This document shows positions 10,382-19,761 of a stretch of DNA of 64,000 nt, piece after piece. Position 1 is the first letter of the stretch. Every line of letters starts with the position of its first letter. Position numbers and translations under genes: made by a program. A model generated the notes under the pieces. It searched no databases. It had not been told where the DNA came from and was given only the letters and a program-made list of their open reading frames with translations. The DNA is taken from the NCBI RefSeq assembly GCF_900116625.1, contig NZ_FPBE01000001.1, forward strand, positions 186,001 to 250,000, written 5' to 3'. The DNA comes from Idiomarina abyssalis. GTDB lineage: Bacteria > Pseudomonadota > Gammaproteobacteria > Enterobacterales > Alteromonadaceae.

Positions 10382-10909
10382 ATGGACAAGGAAACGTCAC
10401 CAACATCTCAAACACCTCAATACACACCACTTGATGAATTAACGGTTACGGAATGCTTTGAACGTTTAAAGCTGGTTTCGCAGAAAGGAACCTATAAAGA
10501 CGTTTCTCTGTGGCTAGGAAAAAAGCCTAACGACTATGCCAATAGGAAGCGCAGCAACAGAATACCCTTTGCTGAGATTATTCGAAAGTTACTGCAGGAA
10601 CGAATCTCTTTAAATTGGTTTTTCGCACCGGGCTATACTTTGCACGAACCAACCTATTCCTATACTCAGCCAGATTATGTGAAAAGCAGTGTTGCAGAAG
10701 AAGAGCGTAAACGTCGACTTGAATTTCTAAAAGCCCATCGAAAAATAGAGCCTTTCCTAAAAGCCTACAACCTGGAAAGCGACGAACAATGCCTGGAAGT
10801 GATGCTGGATGTCTACTTTTCGACTAAAGACAAGTGGATGGAAAAGTCGCAGGCGTTGGAGCTGGTCGCTAAAGCATTGTCGCTAACGCCTGCGAGCAAA
10901 AGAGATTAG
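10382..10909 (+). CDS. Protein with N-terminal phage-CI-repressor-like HTH domain
   Basis: 175 residues. Residues 22-82 (from ECFERLKLVSQKGTYKDVSLW to IRKLLQERISLNWFF) match the pattern of the Phage_CI_repr helix-turn-helix domain: a helix, a 'degree of specificity' loop with NDYANRKRSNRIPF, and the ISLNWF ending. The C-terminal half (about 100-170) is helical and charged, with no LexA/S24 protease motif, so it is not a self-cleaving repressor. It is a free-standing gene with its own promoter between the greA terminator and convergent yhbY, whose ends overlap by 4 bases. It is probably a DNA-binding regulator; its targets are unknown. Codon use resembles neighbouring genes, with no other phage genes nearby. 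Confidence 0.65.
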   Translation: MDKETSPTSQTPQYTPLDELTVTECFERLKLVSQKGTYKDVSLWLGKKPNDYANRKRSNRIPFAEIIRKLLQERISLNWFFAPGYTLHEPTYSYTQPDYVKSSVAEEERKRRLEFLKAHRKIEPFLKAYNLESDEQCLEVMLDVYFSTKDKWMEKSQALELVAKALSLTPASKRD

Positions 10910-11202
10910 CCGCGGGGAAGGCGAATTTTAGGCTCTTCGGCTGGTCGGTATATCACCTGCGTTTTACCGATAATTTGCACTTCAGAAGCACCGGTTTCGT
11001 GTACAATAGTGGCCATAATTTGTTTTCTGAGCTCACGGTCTTCTTCCGGAACTTTTACTTTAATCAGTTCGTGGTGATCAAGTGCCTGCTCAATTTCTGC
11101 AAGAACACCTTCAGTCAGGCCGTTAGCCCCAAGCAGTACGACTGGCTTTAACGGGTGTGCCAGACCTTTTAAATGTTGTTTTTGCTTATTACTTAATGAC
11201 AT
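10906..11202 (-). CDS. yhbY: YhbY, CRM-domain RNA-binding protein (ribosome assembly factor)
   Basis: A single CRS1-YhbY (CRM) domain of 98 residues, with the signature GLAHPLKPVVLLGANGLTEGV near residues 14-34 and an IGKTQVIYR strand near the end. The family binds pre-50S particles and the 23S rRNA. It is the only minus-strand gene in the first 28 kb, divergent from rlmE (91 bases between starts) exactly as in E. coli, where yhbY is also opposite rlmE. Its last codons overlap the convergent HTH gene by 4 bases. Confidence 0.95.
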   Translation of the reverse strand: MSLSNKQKQHLKGLAHPLKPVVLLGANGLTEGVLAEIEQALDHHELIKVKVPEEDRELRKQIMATIVHETGASEVQIIGKTQVIYRPAEEPKIRLPRG

Positions 11203-11293
11203 TCGATAATATCCGTTTTAGAGCTTGATTTTTTAACATTGTAACGCCAGATCAGGTATTCAGGCCAGACAATTAAGGAAACTTCGTTAAATT

Positions 11294-11920
11294 ATGGGAA
11301 AAAAACGCAGTGTGAGCAGTCAACGCTGGCTGAAAGAACATTTTGACGATCAGTTTGTCCAAAAAGCACAGAAGAAAGGACTCCGTTCTCGTGCTGTTTT
11401 TAAGTTAGAGGAAATGCAGCAAAAAGATAAGTTGATCAAAAAGGGTCAAACTGTCGTTGATTTAGGTGCTGCTCCCGGAGGATGGTCTGAGTACGTAGCT
11501 GACTACTTTAACGGAGATGGTCAGGTTATTGCCTGCGATATTTTGGCGATGGATCCAATCGTCGGAGTCGATTTCCTCCAGGGCGACTTTAGGGAAGAAG
11601 CGGTATTAAATGCATTGCTTGATCGTATTGGTGGTAAAAATGTTGATGTTGTGCTGTCGGATATGGCACCAAATATGAGTGGTAATGGTACGGTAGATCA
11701 GGCTCGCTCTATGTATTTAGTAGAGCTGGCGCTGGATATGTGTCACCAGGTTTTAAAGCCTGGCGGGAGTTTTGTCGTAAAGGTGTTTCAGGGACAGGGT
11801 TTTGAACCTTTCCTAAAAGACATGCGTGCGGCATTTAACAATGTGAAAACCAGAAAACCAGAGTCCTCCCGGGCACGTTCCAGAGAGGTCTACTTGGTAG
11901 CGACAGATTATAAACTGTAG
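11294..11920 (+). CDS. rlmE: 23S rRNA (uridine-2'-O)-methyltransferase
   Basis: Methylates U2552 of 23S rRNA in the late 50S subunit (also called FtsJ/RrmJ). The 208 residues hold a basic N-terminus ([15 protein letters not shown]), the SAM-binding motif [14 protein letters not shown] (about 55-68), [13 protein letters not shown] with the catalytic Asp, and a catalytic Lys in [11 protein letters not shown]. Length matches E. coli (209). It is followed by ftsH, a conserved pair; a small hairpin lies between them. Confidence 0.97.
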   Translation: MGKKRSVSSQRWLKEHFDDQFVQKAQKKGLRSRAVFKLEEMQQKDKLIKKGQTVVDLGAAPGGWSEYVADYFNGDGQVIACDILAMDPIVGVDFLQGDFREEAVLNALLDRIGGKNVDVVLSDMAPNMSGNGTVDQARSMYLVELALDMCHQVLKPGGSFVVKVFQGQGFEPFLKDMRAAFNNVKTRKPESSRARSREVYLVATDYKL

Positions 11921-11945
11921 TACCCTGTTGGGTAGTTGATTTTTA
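11921..11945 (+). terminator. Weak stem-loop between rlmE and ftsH
   Basis: TACCC (11921-11925) pairs with GGGTA (11930-11934) around TGTT, followed by GTTGATTTTT. The five-base stem is too short for efficient termination; it may only trim transcription into ftsH. Confidence 0.3.
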
Positions 11946-11961
11946 ATAGAGGTAATAGGCT

Positions 11962-13908
11962 TTGAGCGATATGGCAAAGAATCTCATCTTGTGGCTTGTG
12001 ATAGCCGTCGTACTGATGAGCGTTTTTCAGAGCTTCAGTCCGAGCGGAACGACATCGGCGACCATGACATACAATGAATTTGTGTCTCAGGTTAACAATG
12101 GCAATATCCGTCGTGCTGAATTTGGTGATGATGGACGCACTATTTCAGGTATGACTCGCAATGGTCAATCTTATAAAACAGTTGTGCCAACTCAGTATGA
12201 CCCGAAAATTTTGGATGATTTGTTGGCAAACGATGTAGAAACTCAGGGTACCCCACCTGAAGAGCAGAGTATTCTTGCGTCAATCTTTATCTCGTGGTTC
12301 CCAATGCTGTTGCTTATTGGTGTATGGATATTCTTCATGCGTCAAATGCAAGGCGGCGGTGGTCGTGGCGCCATGTCGTTCGGTAAGAGTAAAGCGAAGC
12401 TCATGAACGAAGAGCAATCAAAAACAACATTTAAAGATGTTGCTGGTTGCGATGAAGCTAAAGAAGAAGTGTCAGAATTAGTTGATTACCTGAAAGACCC
12501 TTCTAAGTTCCAGCGTTTGGGCGGAAAAATTCCTAAAGGCGTGCTTATGGTTGGTCCTCCGGGAACGGGTAAGACTTTATTAGCTAAAGCCATTTCCGGT
12601 GAAGCAAAAGTGCCGTTCTTTAGTATCTCTGGTTCTGACTTCGTTGAGATGTTTGTTGGTGTTGGTGCTTCTCGTGTTCGTGATATGTTTGAACAAGCTA
12701 AAAAGTCGGCTCCTTGTATCATCTTTATTGATGAACTTGACGCCGTAGGTCGCCAACGTGGTGCCGGGCTTGGTGGTGGACACGATGAACGTGAACAAAC
12801 ACTGAACCAAATGCTGGTTGAAATGGATGGCTTTGAAGGCAACGAAGGCATTATTGTTATCGCTGCAACTAACCGTCCAGATGTATTAGACCCTGCACTG
12901 TTGCGTCCGGGACGTTTTGACCGTCAGGTTGTTGTTGGTTTGCCAGACGTACGCGGTCGTGAACAAATTCTGAAAGTGCACATGCGCAAAGTTCCTCTTG
13001 GTGACGACGTTAAGCCAGAGTTGATTGCTCGTGGGACGCCAGGATTTTCCGGGGCCGATTTAGCGAACTTAGTCAACGAAGCCGCATTGTTTGCCGCGCG
13101 TGGCGACAGACGTGTTGTTTCAATGGAAGAGTTTGACAAAGCTAAAGACAAAATCATGATGGGTGCTGAGCGCCGCTCAATGGTTATGACGGACGATGAG
13201 AAAGCCATGACGGCTTATCATGAAGCTGGTCACGCTATTGTGGGTCGTCTGGTACCAGAGCATGACCCTGTCTATAAGGTATCGATTATTCCGCGCGGTC
13301 GTGCATTGGGTGTCACTATGTACTTACCTGAGCAGGATAGAGTGAGCCACAGCAAGCAACATCTTGAAAGCATGATTTCTAGCTTGTTTGGTGGTCGTTT
13401 AGCCGAAGCAATTATCTTTGGTGATGAGAAAGTCACTACCGGCGCGTCAAATGACATTGAACGTGCAACAGAAATTGCTCGAAAAATGGTCACTCAGTGG
13501 GGCTTGTCTGAAAAGATGGGACCATTACTTTACGCTGAAGATGAAAATGAAGTCTTCCTTGGGCGTTCAGTAACTCAGCATAAGCATATGTCTGATGACA
13601 CTGCACGGGCTATTGACGAAGAAGTGAAGTCGGTTATTGATCGTAACTATCAACGGGCGAAAAAACTGTTGGAAGAGAACGTCGATATCCTTCATTCAAT
13701 GAAAGATGCGTTGGTTCGGTATGAAACTATCGATGCCGACCAAATTGATGACTTGATGAATCGCCGAGATGTTCGTCAGCCGAAAGACTGGGATGACAGA
13801 GACAGTGGTGGTAATGGTTCGGATGGCGGTGCTGCCAAGGCAGATGAGACCGAAGAGCGTCCTGAACGACCCATCAATGTCGACAAGCCCGGGGATGCAA
13901 CTTCTTAA
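11962..13908 (+). CDS. ftsH: ATP-dependent zinc metalloprotease FtsH
   Basis: Membrane-bound AAA+ protease that degrades misfolded membrane proteins and short-lived regulators. In the 648 residues: a first membrane helix at about 9-24, a periplasmic domain, a second helix near 106-124, the AAA+ domain with Walker A GPPGTGKT (198-205) and Walker [13 protein letters not shown], then the M41 peptidase with the zinc motif HEAGH (420-424). The start is TTG 11962, giving [11 protein letters not shown] as in annotated E. coli long forms; ATG 11971 is a possible alternative start. The acidic C-terminal tail is normal. Confidence 0.98.
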   Translation: MSDMAKNLILWLVIAVVLMSVFQSFSPSGTTSATMTYNEFVSQVNNGNIRRAEFGDDGRTISGMTRNGQSYKTVVPTQYDPKILDDLLANDVETQGTPPEEQSILASIFISWFPMLLLIGVWIFFMRQMQGGGGRGAMSFGKSKAKLMNEEQSKTTFKDVAGCDEAKEEVSELVDYLKDPSKFQRLGGKIPKGVLMVGPPGTGKTLLAKAISGEAKVPFFSISGSDFVEMFVGVGASRVRDMFEQAKKSAPCIIFIDELDAVGRQRGAGLGGGHDEREQTLNQMLVEMDGFEGNEGIIVIAATNRPDVLDPALLRPGRFDRQVVVGLPDVRGREQILKVHMRKVPLGDDVKPELIARGTPGFSGADLANLVNEAALFAARGDRRVVSMEEFDKAKDKIMMGAERRSMVMTDDEKAMTAYHEAGHAIVGRLVPEHDPVYKVSIIPRGRALGVTMYLPEQDRVSHSKQHLESMISSLFGGRLAEAIIFGDEKVTTGASNDIERATEIARKMVTQWGLSEKMGPLLYAEDENEVFLGRSVTQHKHMSDDTARAIDEEVKSVIDRNYQRAKKLLEENVDILHSMKDALVRYETIDADQIDDLMNRRDVRQPKDWDDRDSGGNGSDGGAAKADETEERPERPINVDKPGDATS

Positions 13909-13922
13909 AGTTGACTCTTTTT

Positions 13923-13948
13923 AAAAGCCACCGAGAGGTGGCTTTTTT
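13923..13948 (+). terminator. Rho-independent terminator behind ftsH
   Basis: AAAAGCCACC (13923-13932) and GGTGGCTTTT (13937-13946) form a 10-bp stem with a GAGA tetraloop, followed by more T. Confidence 0.88.
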
Positions 13949-13984
13949 GTAAGAATAAGAAACAGCAATTAGCGGAGCCGAGTT

Positions 13985-14800
13985 ATGCCTAAAAACCCCA
14001 ACCCTTTGCAAGTTATGGGTATTGTTAATGTTACGCCGGACTCATTTTCAGACGGAGGTGAATACAATCGCTTAAATGATGCGATTGATCACGTGGCGCA
14101 GCTGATAAGTGATGGTGCTGATATGATAGACATTGGTGGGGAGTCAACTCGGCCCGGCTCACTAGCTGTCCTGGAACAAGAAGAGCTCGATAGAGTCATT
14201 CCTCTGGTCGAAGCGGTACGACAACGTTTTGATGTATCAATTTCTGTCGATACCACTAAACCGGTTGTTATGACTGAGTCTATAAAGGTCGGTGCAAATA
14301 TCATTAATGACGTAAACGCATTACGAGAAGAGGGCGCCCTGAAAGCTTTGGCATCAACCTCTGCAAAAGTTTGCTTAATGCATATGCAGGGAGAGCCTAG
14401 AAGCATGCAGCACAACCCAGACTACGACGATGTTGTCTGTGACGTTAAGGCTTTTTTACAAGAGCGTATTATTGCCTGTGAGCAAGCAGGTATTGGCAGA
14501 GAGCGAATTTGGTTGGATCCTGGTTTTGGGTTCGGCAAGTCTCAACGACATAATTACCAGTTGCTACAAAGGCTACAGGCGTTTCACGAACTACAGTTAC
14601 CCTTGTTAGTCGGAATGTCGCGAAAAAGCATGATTGGCCACGTTACGGGACGTGAAGTTAAAGACAGATTAGCAGGCAGTTTAGCGGCTGCAACCATTGC
14701 AGCTATGAAAGGAGCACGTATAATTCGCGTTCATGATGTTAAGGAGACAGTTGATGCAATGAGAGTGGTTGCAGCAACTTTAGAAGGAGAGCACCTTTGA
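13985..14800 (+). CDS. folP: Dihydropteroate synthase
   Basis: Condenses p-aminobenzoate with the pterin pyrophosphate in folate synthesis; target of sulfonamides. The 271 residues form a TIM barrel with the signature [14 protein letters not shown] (about 12-25), the pABA loop GGESTRPG, and the late strand [11 protein letters not shown]. Length is near E. coli (282). A terminator and an AGCGGAG-type ribosome binding site precede the ATG. Its stop overlaps the glmM TTG start (TTGA). Confidence 0.97.
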   Translation: MPKNPNPLQVMGIVNVTPDSFSDGGEYNRLNDAIDHVAQLISDGADMIDIGGESTRPGSLAVLEQEELDRVIPLVEAVRQRFDVSISVDTTKPVVMTESIKVGANIINDVNALREEGALKALASTSAKVCLMHMQGEPRSMQHNPDYDDVVCDVKAFLQERIIACEQAGIGRERIWLDPGFGFGKSQRHNYQLLQRLQAFHELQLPLLVGMSRKSMIGHVTGREVKDRLAGSLAAATIAAMKGARIIRVHDVKETVDAMRVVAATLEGEHL

Positions 14801-16137
14801 GTGAGCGTAAATATTTTGGCACCGATGGCGTGCGCGGACGAGTCGGGCAGTTCCCGATAACCCCTGAGTTTGCCGTAAAGCTTGGCTGGGCGGCTGGCCG
14901 AGTGCTGGCTGCAAAAGGTACCAGCCGCGTATTGGTTGGTAAAGATACCCGGGTTTCCGGTTATATGCTGGAGTCAGCTTTGGAGGCCGGACTGGCTGCA
15001 GCCGGTGTCGGTGTGGATTTCTTAGGCCCTATGCCCACTCCCGGCATTGCGTATCTGACACGGACATTCAGAGCCGCGGCCGGTATTGTTATTAGCGCAT
15101 CGCATAATCCGTATTACGATAACGGCATAAAGTTTTTTGCTGACAACGGACACAAACTTCCAGATGCCGTAGAGCTGGAAATTGAACGTCTGTTAGATGA
15201 GCCAATGGATTGTGTGATTTCAGAAGAGCTGGGTCGTGCTAAGCGGATAAATGATGCCGCTGGTCGCTATATCGAGTTCTGTAAAAGTGTTTTCCCTAAC
15301 GAAATGACTCTGGAAGGGTTACACATTGTCGTCGATTGCGCGCATGGTGCGACCTATCACATAGCGCCTAATGTGCTTCGTGAACTTGGTGCTGAAGTGA
15401 CTGAAATTGGTACTCAGCCTAATGGCCTTAACATCAATAAAGAATGCGGCGCAACTCACCTGGAGGCATTACAGAAAAAGGTACTGGAGACTAAAGCGGA
15501 TTTAGGCATAGCTCTGGACGGTGATGGTGACAGGATCATGATGGTGACGGAGAATGGTCGCCCAATTGACGGTGATGAAATCCTTTATATGCTGGCTGTG
15601 ACTGCACAGAATCAGGGGCAGTTACAAGGAGGTGTTGTCGGCACACTAATGACAAACTTTGCCCTGGAAAAAGAACTCGATAAAAGACGTATTCCCTTTG
15701 TCCGGGCAAAAGTCGGTGATCGCTATGTTATCGAAGAACTGGTTAAGCGAGACTGGTACCTTGGCGGTGAAAATTCGGGCCATGTGATTAACCGTCAGCA
15801 CCACACTACCGGTGATGGTATTGTCGCCGGACTGCAGGTACTGGCAGCTATGTATCAGGAACAAAAGTCACTGGAAAAATTAAGCTGCGATTTTCATAAG
15901 TTGCCGCAAATTCTTATCAATGTCCGCTTCGATAGCGATAAGCAGCCTTTAGAATCGGCGAATGTTAAAAGTGCGGTACGAGAAGTTGAAAAAGCGCTGT
16001 CGGGCAGTGGTCGGGTACTTTTACGGAAGTCGGGCACTGAGCCTTTAATTCGGGTAATGGTTGAAGGCGAAAACGAAGCCAAGGTAAAAGCCTTTGCTCA
16101 GCAAATAGCGAACGAAGTTGAAGCGGCTACAAATTAA
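14797..16137 (+). CDS. glmM: Phosphoglucosamine mutase
   Basis: Interconverts glucosamine-6-phosphate and glucosamine-1-phosphate for UDP-GlcNAc, peptidoglycan and LPS synthesis. The 446 residues show the active-site phosphoserine Ser102 ([15 protein letters not shown]), the metal loop DGDGDRIMM (near 242-250), the sugar loop GGENSGH and the phosphate loop [12 protein letters not shown]. The start is TTG 14797, supported by AAGGAG just upstream and by the 4-base overlap with folP; the protein then begins [13 protein letters not shown] as in the family. Confidence 0.97.
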   Translation: MSERKYFGTDGVRGRVGQFPITPEFAVKLGWAAGRVLAAKGTSRVLVGKDTRVSGYMLESALEAGLAAAGVGVDFLGPMPTPGIAYLTRTFRAAAGIVISASHNPYYDNGIKFFADNGHKLPDAVELEIERLLDEPMDCVISEELGRAKRINDAAGRYIEFCKSVFPNEMTLEGLHIVVDCAHGATYHIAPNVLRELGAEVTEIGTQPNGLNINKECGATHLEALQKKVLETKADLGIALDGDGDRIMMVTENGRPIDGDEILYMLAVTAQNQGQLQGGVVGTLMTNFALEKELDKRRIPFVRAKVGDRYVIEELVKRDWYLGGENSGHVINRQHHTTGDGIVAGLQVLAAMYQEQKSLEKLSCDFHKLPQILINVRFDSDKQPLESANVKSAVREVEKALSGSGRVLLRKSGTEPLIRVMVEGENEAKVKAFAQQIANEVEAATN

Positions 16138-16167
16138 ACAGTTAGCGGGCAGCGATGAAAATCTCGC

Positions 16168-16196
16168 TTGTAAGTTGGCGAGTGTTTCGCTACTAT
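16168..16196 (+). promoter_or_regulatory. Candidate tpiA promoter
   Basis: TTGTAA (16168-16173) and TACTAT (16191-16196) are separated by exactly 17 bases in the 87-base glmM-tpiA gap. Confidence 0.55.
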
Positions 16197-16224
16197 TCCC
16201 GCGCTCTGAAGTAGAGGACAAACT

Positions 16225-16983
16225 ATGCCTAATGCATCACTAGTGATTGCAAATTGGAAAATGAACGGAAATCGCGAGCTAACGAAAACCATGTCGATGG
16301 CGTTGCGAGAGAAACTTAGCCAGCTTCAGAAGGTTAAGATAGTAGTCTGTCCTCCGTTTACCCTTATCAGTGAGTTGGCAAGTCAATGTTATTATGATGA
16401 CATTGCCATAGGTGCTCAGAATGTTTCTGAACATACTAGTGGAGCCTATACAGGCGAAACCTCGACAACTCAACTGCAGGAGTTTGGCGTTAGCTACGTG
16501 CTCGTCGGGCATTCAGAACGTCGTCAATTGTTTGCAGAAACAGACGACAAGGTAAACGAGAAAGCACTGGCGACCGTCAATGCAGGTATGACAGCAGTTA
16601 TTTGTGTTGGTGAAAATAAAGCTCAGCGCGATGAGGGGAATACCTGGAAGGTTGTAGCAGAACAAGCGAAAGCTGCGTTGGCAAACCTTCCTAAAGAGAA
16701 AGCCGGGAAAGTTGTTTTGGCCTATGAGCCAGTATGGGCAATCGGTACCGGAGAAACAGCATCACCGGAGCAAGCACAGGACGTTCATGCAAAACTAAGA
16801 ACGTTACTGGTAGAGCAATTTGGCGCGATTGGTGAGAAAATGCCGTTATTGTACGGTGGCTCAGTTAAAGCTGATAACGCTGCCGAATTATTTGCGCAAA
16901 AAGACATTGATGGTGGTTTGATAGGTGGGGCGAGTTTGAAAGAATCAGACTTTGTTGCTATCTGCCAGGCTGCTCAAGGGTAA
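16225..16983 (+). CDS. tpiA: Triosephosphate isomerase
   Basis: Glycolytic and gluconeogenic enzyme interconverting dihydroxyacetone phosphate and glyceraldehyde-3-phosphate. The 252 residues carry the catalytic Lys in NWKMNG, the catalytic His in VLVGHSERR (near 96), the catalytic Glu in LAYEPVWAIGTG (near 168), and the phosphate-binding YGGSVKADN and GGLIGGASL loops. Its position between glmM and secG is common in gammaproteobacteria, although E. coli has moved it elsewhere. Confidence 0.98.
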   Translation: MPNASLVIANWKMNGNRELTKTMSMALREKLSQLQKVKIVVCPPFTLISELASQCYYDDIAIGAQNVSEHTSGAYTGETSTTQLQEFGVSYVLVGHSERRQLFAETDDKVNEKALATVNAGMTAVICVGENKAQRDEGNTWKVVAEQAKAALANLPKEKAGKVVLAYEPVWAIGTGETASPEQAQDVHAKLRTLLVEQFGAIGEKMPLLYGGSVKADNAAELFAQKDIDGGLIGGASLKESDFVAICQAAQG

Positions 16984-16987
16984 AATT

Positions 16988-17329
16988 ATGTACGAAATTT
17001 TAATGATTGCATTTCTCGTTGTTGCTTTAGTCTTAATTGGCTTCATTATGCTACAGCAAGGCAAAGGCGCGGGTATGGGCGCATCTTTCGGTGCAGGCGC
17101 ATCGAACACTGTTTTCGGCTCTTCAGGTTCAGGAAACTTTCTGACACGCGCTACGGCAGGGTTAGCGGTAGTCTTTTTTATCCTGAGTTTGGTGTTGGGT
17201 AACTTATCGACCTCTACGGACGAAAGCTCAACAGACTTCTCGGATTTGTCAGTACCTGAAGAAGAACAACAGTTGCCTCCAGCGGAAGACGAATCAGATC
17301 CTGAATCTGACGTACCGCCAATCGACTAA
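16988..17329 (+). CDS. secG: Protein-export membrane protein SecG
   Basis: Small subunit of the SecYEG translocon in the inner membrane. From ATG 16988 it has 113 residues with two membrane helices (about 2-20 and 52-71) joined by the conserved cytoplasmic loop LQQGKGAGMGASFGAGAS. The tail is unusually acidic and Ser/Pro-rich. An in-frame start at 16952 inside tpiA exists, but AAGGG four bases behind the last tpiA codons favours 16988. The stop is only 7 bases before the mature 5' end of a tRNA-Leu gene. Confidence 0.95.
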   Translation: MYEILMIAFLVVALVLIGFIMLQQGKGAGMGASFGAGASNTVFGSSGSGNFLTRATAGLAVVFFILSLVLGNLSTSTDESSTDFSDLSVPEEEQQLPPAEDESDPESDVPPID

Positions 17330-17336
17330 AAATTTT

Positions 17337-17423
17337 GCAGAAGTGGTGGAATTGGTAGACACGCTACCTTGAGGGGGTAGTGCTCTTACGGGCGTGCGGG
17401 TTCAAGTCCCGCCTTCTGCACCA
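17337..17423 (+). tRNA. tRNA-Leu (anticodon GAG)
   Basis: 87 bases with encoded CCA. Acceptor GCAGAAG pairs with CTTCTGC; the anticodon stem CTACC/GGTAG encloses TTGAGGG (anticodon GAG); the variable arm is long, as expected for tRNA-Leu; T loop TTCAAGT. It follows secG by 7 bases, so it is probably cut out of the secG mRNA. The same order secG-leuU-metY exists in E. coli. Confidence 0.97.
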
Positions 17424-17453
17424 AAATTAGCGCTCTGATTGTTGCGTCAGAGG

Positions 17454-17481
17454 TTGAAAATAAACGAAAAATACGTATAAT
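17454..17481 (+). promoter_or_regulatory. Promoter of tRNA-fMet / rimP-nusA operon
   Basis: TTGAAA (17454-17459) and a perfect TATAAT (17476-17481) with a 16-base spacer, ending 17 bases before the tRNA-fMet gene. Confidence 0.75.
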
Positions 17482-17498
17482 GTGCAACAAGTTTCGGA

Positions 17499-17575
<77 letters not shown>

Positions 17576-17634
17576 ATTTTAGTAGCAGCGTTTCGCATTA
17601 GTCGGCGCTTTTGCTAAAATAACTGACAAAGGGT

Positions 17635-17733
17635 CCAGTGTTCAGAAAGCCCCGCAGCAGCTCGGGGCTTTTTGCTATGCGGCCTTAGCTATCTTAGGAT
17701 AGCCAGAACACTGGGCGCTTGCGCCCTTTTTTT
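17635..17733 (+). promoter_or_regulatory. Structured leader of rimP-nusA-infB with two terminator-like hairpins
   Basis: Terminator-like hairpin 1: AGCCCCG (17648-17654) with CGGGGCT (17663-17669), then five T. A further hairpin pairs GCTATC (17688-17693) with GATAGC (17698-17703). Both are enclosed by a 9-bp long-range stem, CCAGTGTTC (17635-17643) with GAACACTGG (17706-17714). Terminator-like hairpin 2: GGGCGC (17713-17718) with GCGCCC (17721-17726), then seven T. The long-range stem shares two bases with hairpin 2, so the two folds compete. This suits attenuation of the NusA operon, and also 3'-end formation for tRNA-fMet. Confidence 0.65.
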
Positions 17734-17750
17734 GTTTCAGGAGGCAGTAA

Positions 17751-18209
17751 TTGGCAAATTTGCAAGAACGGTTAACCGATATGATTCGGCCAGCAGTAGA
17801 AGCTCTGGATTTCGAATTATGGGGTGTGGAGTTTGTCCGCGCCGGTAAGTTTTCGACGTTACGAGTGTACATTGATCATCCGGAAGGAATTAGTGTGGAT
17901 AACTGTGCGGATGTCAGTTATCAGGTCAGTTCCCTATTAGATGTAGAAGACCCGATTAACGTTGAATATAACCTGGAAGTGTCCTCTCCGGGAATGGAAA
18001 GACCGTTTTTTAATGCCGAACAAATGCAGCCTTACGTGAATGAAACCGTTGCTTTTGAGTTAGTAGCGGCACAGAAGAACAAAAGGAAGTTCAAAGCGAA
18101 ATTGATAGCGGTTGAGGGGGAAGAACTGACCCTTTCCGTAGATAACGATACTCTTCAGGTGAATATGCGTGATGTGAAAAACGCTCACCTGGTTCCAACA
18201 TTTGATTAA
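17751..18209 (+). CDS. rimP: Ribosome maturation factor RimP
   Basis: Needed for maturation of the 30S subunit. The 152 residues have the N-terminal alpha/beta domain with [18 protein letters not shown]-type strands, the signature [17 protein letters not shown] (about 80-96), and the C-terminal SH3-like domain. The start is TTG 17751, with AGGAGG at 17739-17744 and 6-base spacing. It heads the conserved rimP-nusA-infB-rbfA-truB operon, behind the structured leader. Confidence 0.96.
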   Translation: MANLQERLTDMIRPAVEALDFELWGVEFVRAGKFSTLRVYIDHPEGISVDNCADVSYQVSSLLDVEDPINVEYNLEVSSPGMERPFFNAEQMQPYVNETVAFELVAAQKNKRKFKAKLIAVEGEELTLSVDNDTLQVNMRDVKNAHLVPTFD

Positions 18210-18235
18210 AAGATTGCGTTGGCGAGGCAGCACTC

Positions 18236-19735
18236 ATGAGTAAAGAAATACTGTTAGTCGCAGAAGCGGTTTCAAACGAAAAAGCGGTACCACGCGAAAA
18301 AATATTTGAAGCTTTAGAGTCAGCATTGGCTCATGCGACCAAGAAAAAATACGACGGTGATATTGAAGTTCGTATCGATATCGATCGCAATACTGGCGAA
18401 TTCGATACCTTTCGCCGTTGGTTAGTTGTTGAAGACACGGACACAGGGTTAGAACACCCTTACCGTGAAATTAGCTTGTCAGCAGCGCAATATGAAGATC
18501 CATCGGTTCAAGCCGGGGATTACGTAGAAGAGCAAATTGACTCAATTCAGTTTGACCGTATTACGACACAAACCGCTAAACAGGTTATTGTACAGAAAGT
18601 ACGCGAAGCAGAGCGCGCACAAGTCGTGGATGAATATCGCGATCAAGTGGGCGAAATGGTTAGCGGTATCGTTAAGCGAGCAAACCGTGAGCACGTTATC
18701 CTAGACTTAGGTAATAACGCTGAAGCTATTATTTACCGGGATGAAATGTTACCGCGTGAGTCGGTACGTCCTGGTGACCGAATTCGTGGCTTGCTTTATG
18801 ACGTGCGTCCCGAGGCTCGTGGTGCACAGTTATTCGTGAGCAGAACCAACCCTAATTTCTTGTTGGAACTTTTCCGTATCGAAGTACCGGAAATTGGCGA
18901 AGAAATGATTGAGTTGCGTGGCGCTGCCCGCGATCCGGGTTCTCGTGCTAAAATTGCAGTGAAGAGCAATGATAAACGCATCGATCCGGTTGGCGCTTGT
19001 GTCGGTATGCGCGGTGCGCGTGTGCAGGCTGTTTCCGGCGAGTTGGGCGGTGAGCGTGTGGATATCGTGCTTTGGGACGATAACGCAGCACAGTTTGTAA
19101 TTAACGCAATGGCTCCTGCAGAAGTTGCTTCTATTGTCGTTGACGAAGACGCGCACACAATGGATATCGCCGTAGCGGCTGATAACCTGGCGCAGGCAAT
19201 CGGTAAAGGTGGACAGAACGTTCGCCTGGCAAGTCAGTTAACTGGCTGGACATTGAATGTCATGACAGAAGACGAGTTCAATGAGAAAAACGAAGCAGAA
19301 GCTCAGCGTTTATTGAATTTGTTTGTTTCAACCTTAGATATTGACGAAGACTTTGCAACCGTGCTTGTTGACGAAGGTTTTTCTTCGTTAGAAGAAGTGG
19401 CTTATGTTCCAGTTGCTGAGTTCCTTGATATTGAAGGAATGGACGAAGATATCGTAGAAGAATTACGTAGCAGAGCGCGTGCTTATTTAACGACCAAAGC
19501 TTTAGCTACAGAAGAATCTCTGGAATCGGCTGAACCAGATGAAACGCTGTTGAATCTTGAAGGAATGGATCGCCACTTGGCCTATGTGTTAGCCAGCAAG
19601 GGTGTGACCAGTCTGGAAGAGTTAGCGGAACAGGGCGTTGACGACTTAGCCGATATTGAAGAATTAAATGAACAGCAGGCTGGCGATTTAATTATGAAAG
19701 CCCGCAATATTTGCTGGTTCAATGAAGAACAGTAG
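18236..19735 (+). CDS. nusA: Transcription termination/antitermination factor NusA
   Basis: RNA polymerase-bound elongation factor affecting pausing, termination and antitermination. The 499 residues hold the N-terminal RNAP-binding domain (1-125), an S1 domain (about 135-200), KH1 and KH2 (with [14 protein letters not shown] and [12 protein letters not shown]), and two C-terminal acidic helix-hairpin repeats (about 365-495), as is typical in gammaproteobacteria. Length is as in E. coli (495). In E. coli NusA controls its own operon; the terminator-rich leader before rimP would be the natural site for this. Confidence 0.98.
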   Translation: MSKEILLVAEAVSNEKAVPREKIFEALESALAHATKKKYDGDIEVRIDIDRNTGEFDTFRRWLVVEDTDTGLEHPYREISLSAAQYEDPSVQAGDYVEEQIDSIQFDRITTQTAKQVIVQKVREAERAQVVDEYRDQVGEMVSGIVKRANREHVILDLGNNAEAIIYRDEMLPRESVRPGDRIRGLLYDVRPEARGAQLFVSRTNPNFLLELFRIEVPEIGEEMIELRGAARDPGSRAKIAVKSNDKRIDPVGACVGMRGARVQAVSGELGGERVDIVLWDDNAAQFVINAMAPAEVASIVVDEDAHTMDIAVAADNLAQAIGKGGQNVRLASQLTGWTLNVMTEDEFNEKNEAEAQRLLNLFVSTLDIDEDFATVLVDEGFSSLEEVAYVPVAEFLDIEGMDEDIVEELRSRARAYLTTKALATEESLESAEPDETLLNLEGMDRHLAYVLASKGVTSLEELAEQGVDDLADIEELNEQQAGDLIMKARNICWFNEEQ

Positions 19736-19761
19736 AACGATCAGCGGAGGTACAACAGACT

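Noticed and set aside
12486-12851. 121-codon minus-strand frame inside ftsH
   Set aside because: Lies fully antisense to the conserved AAA+ domain; composition is a mirror of ftsH codon use.
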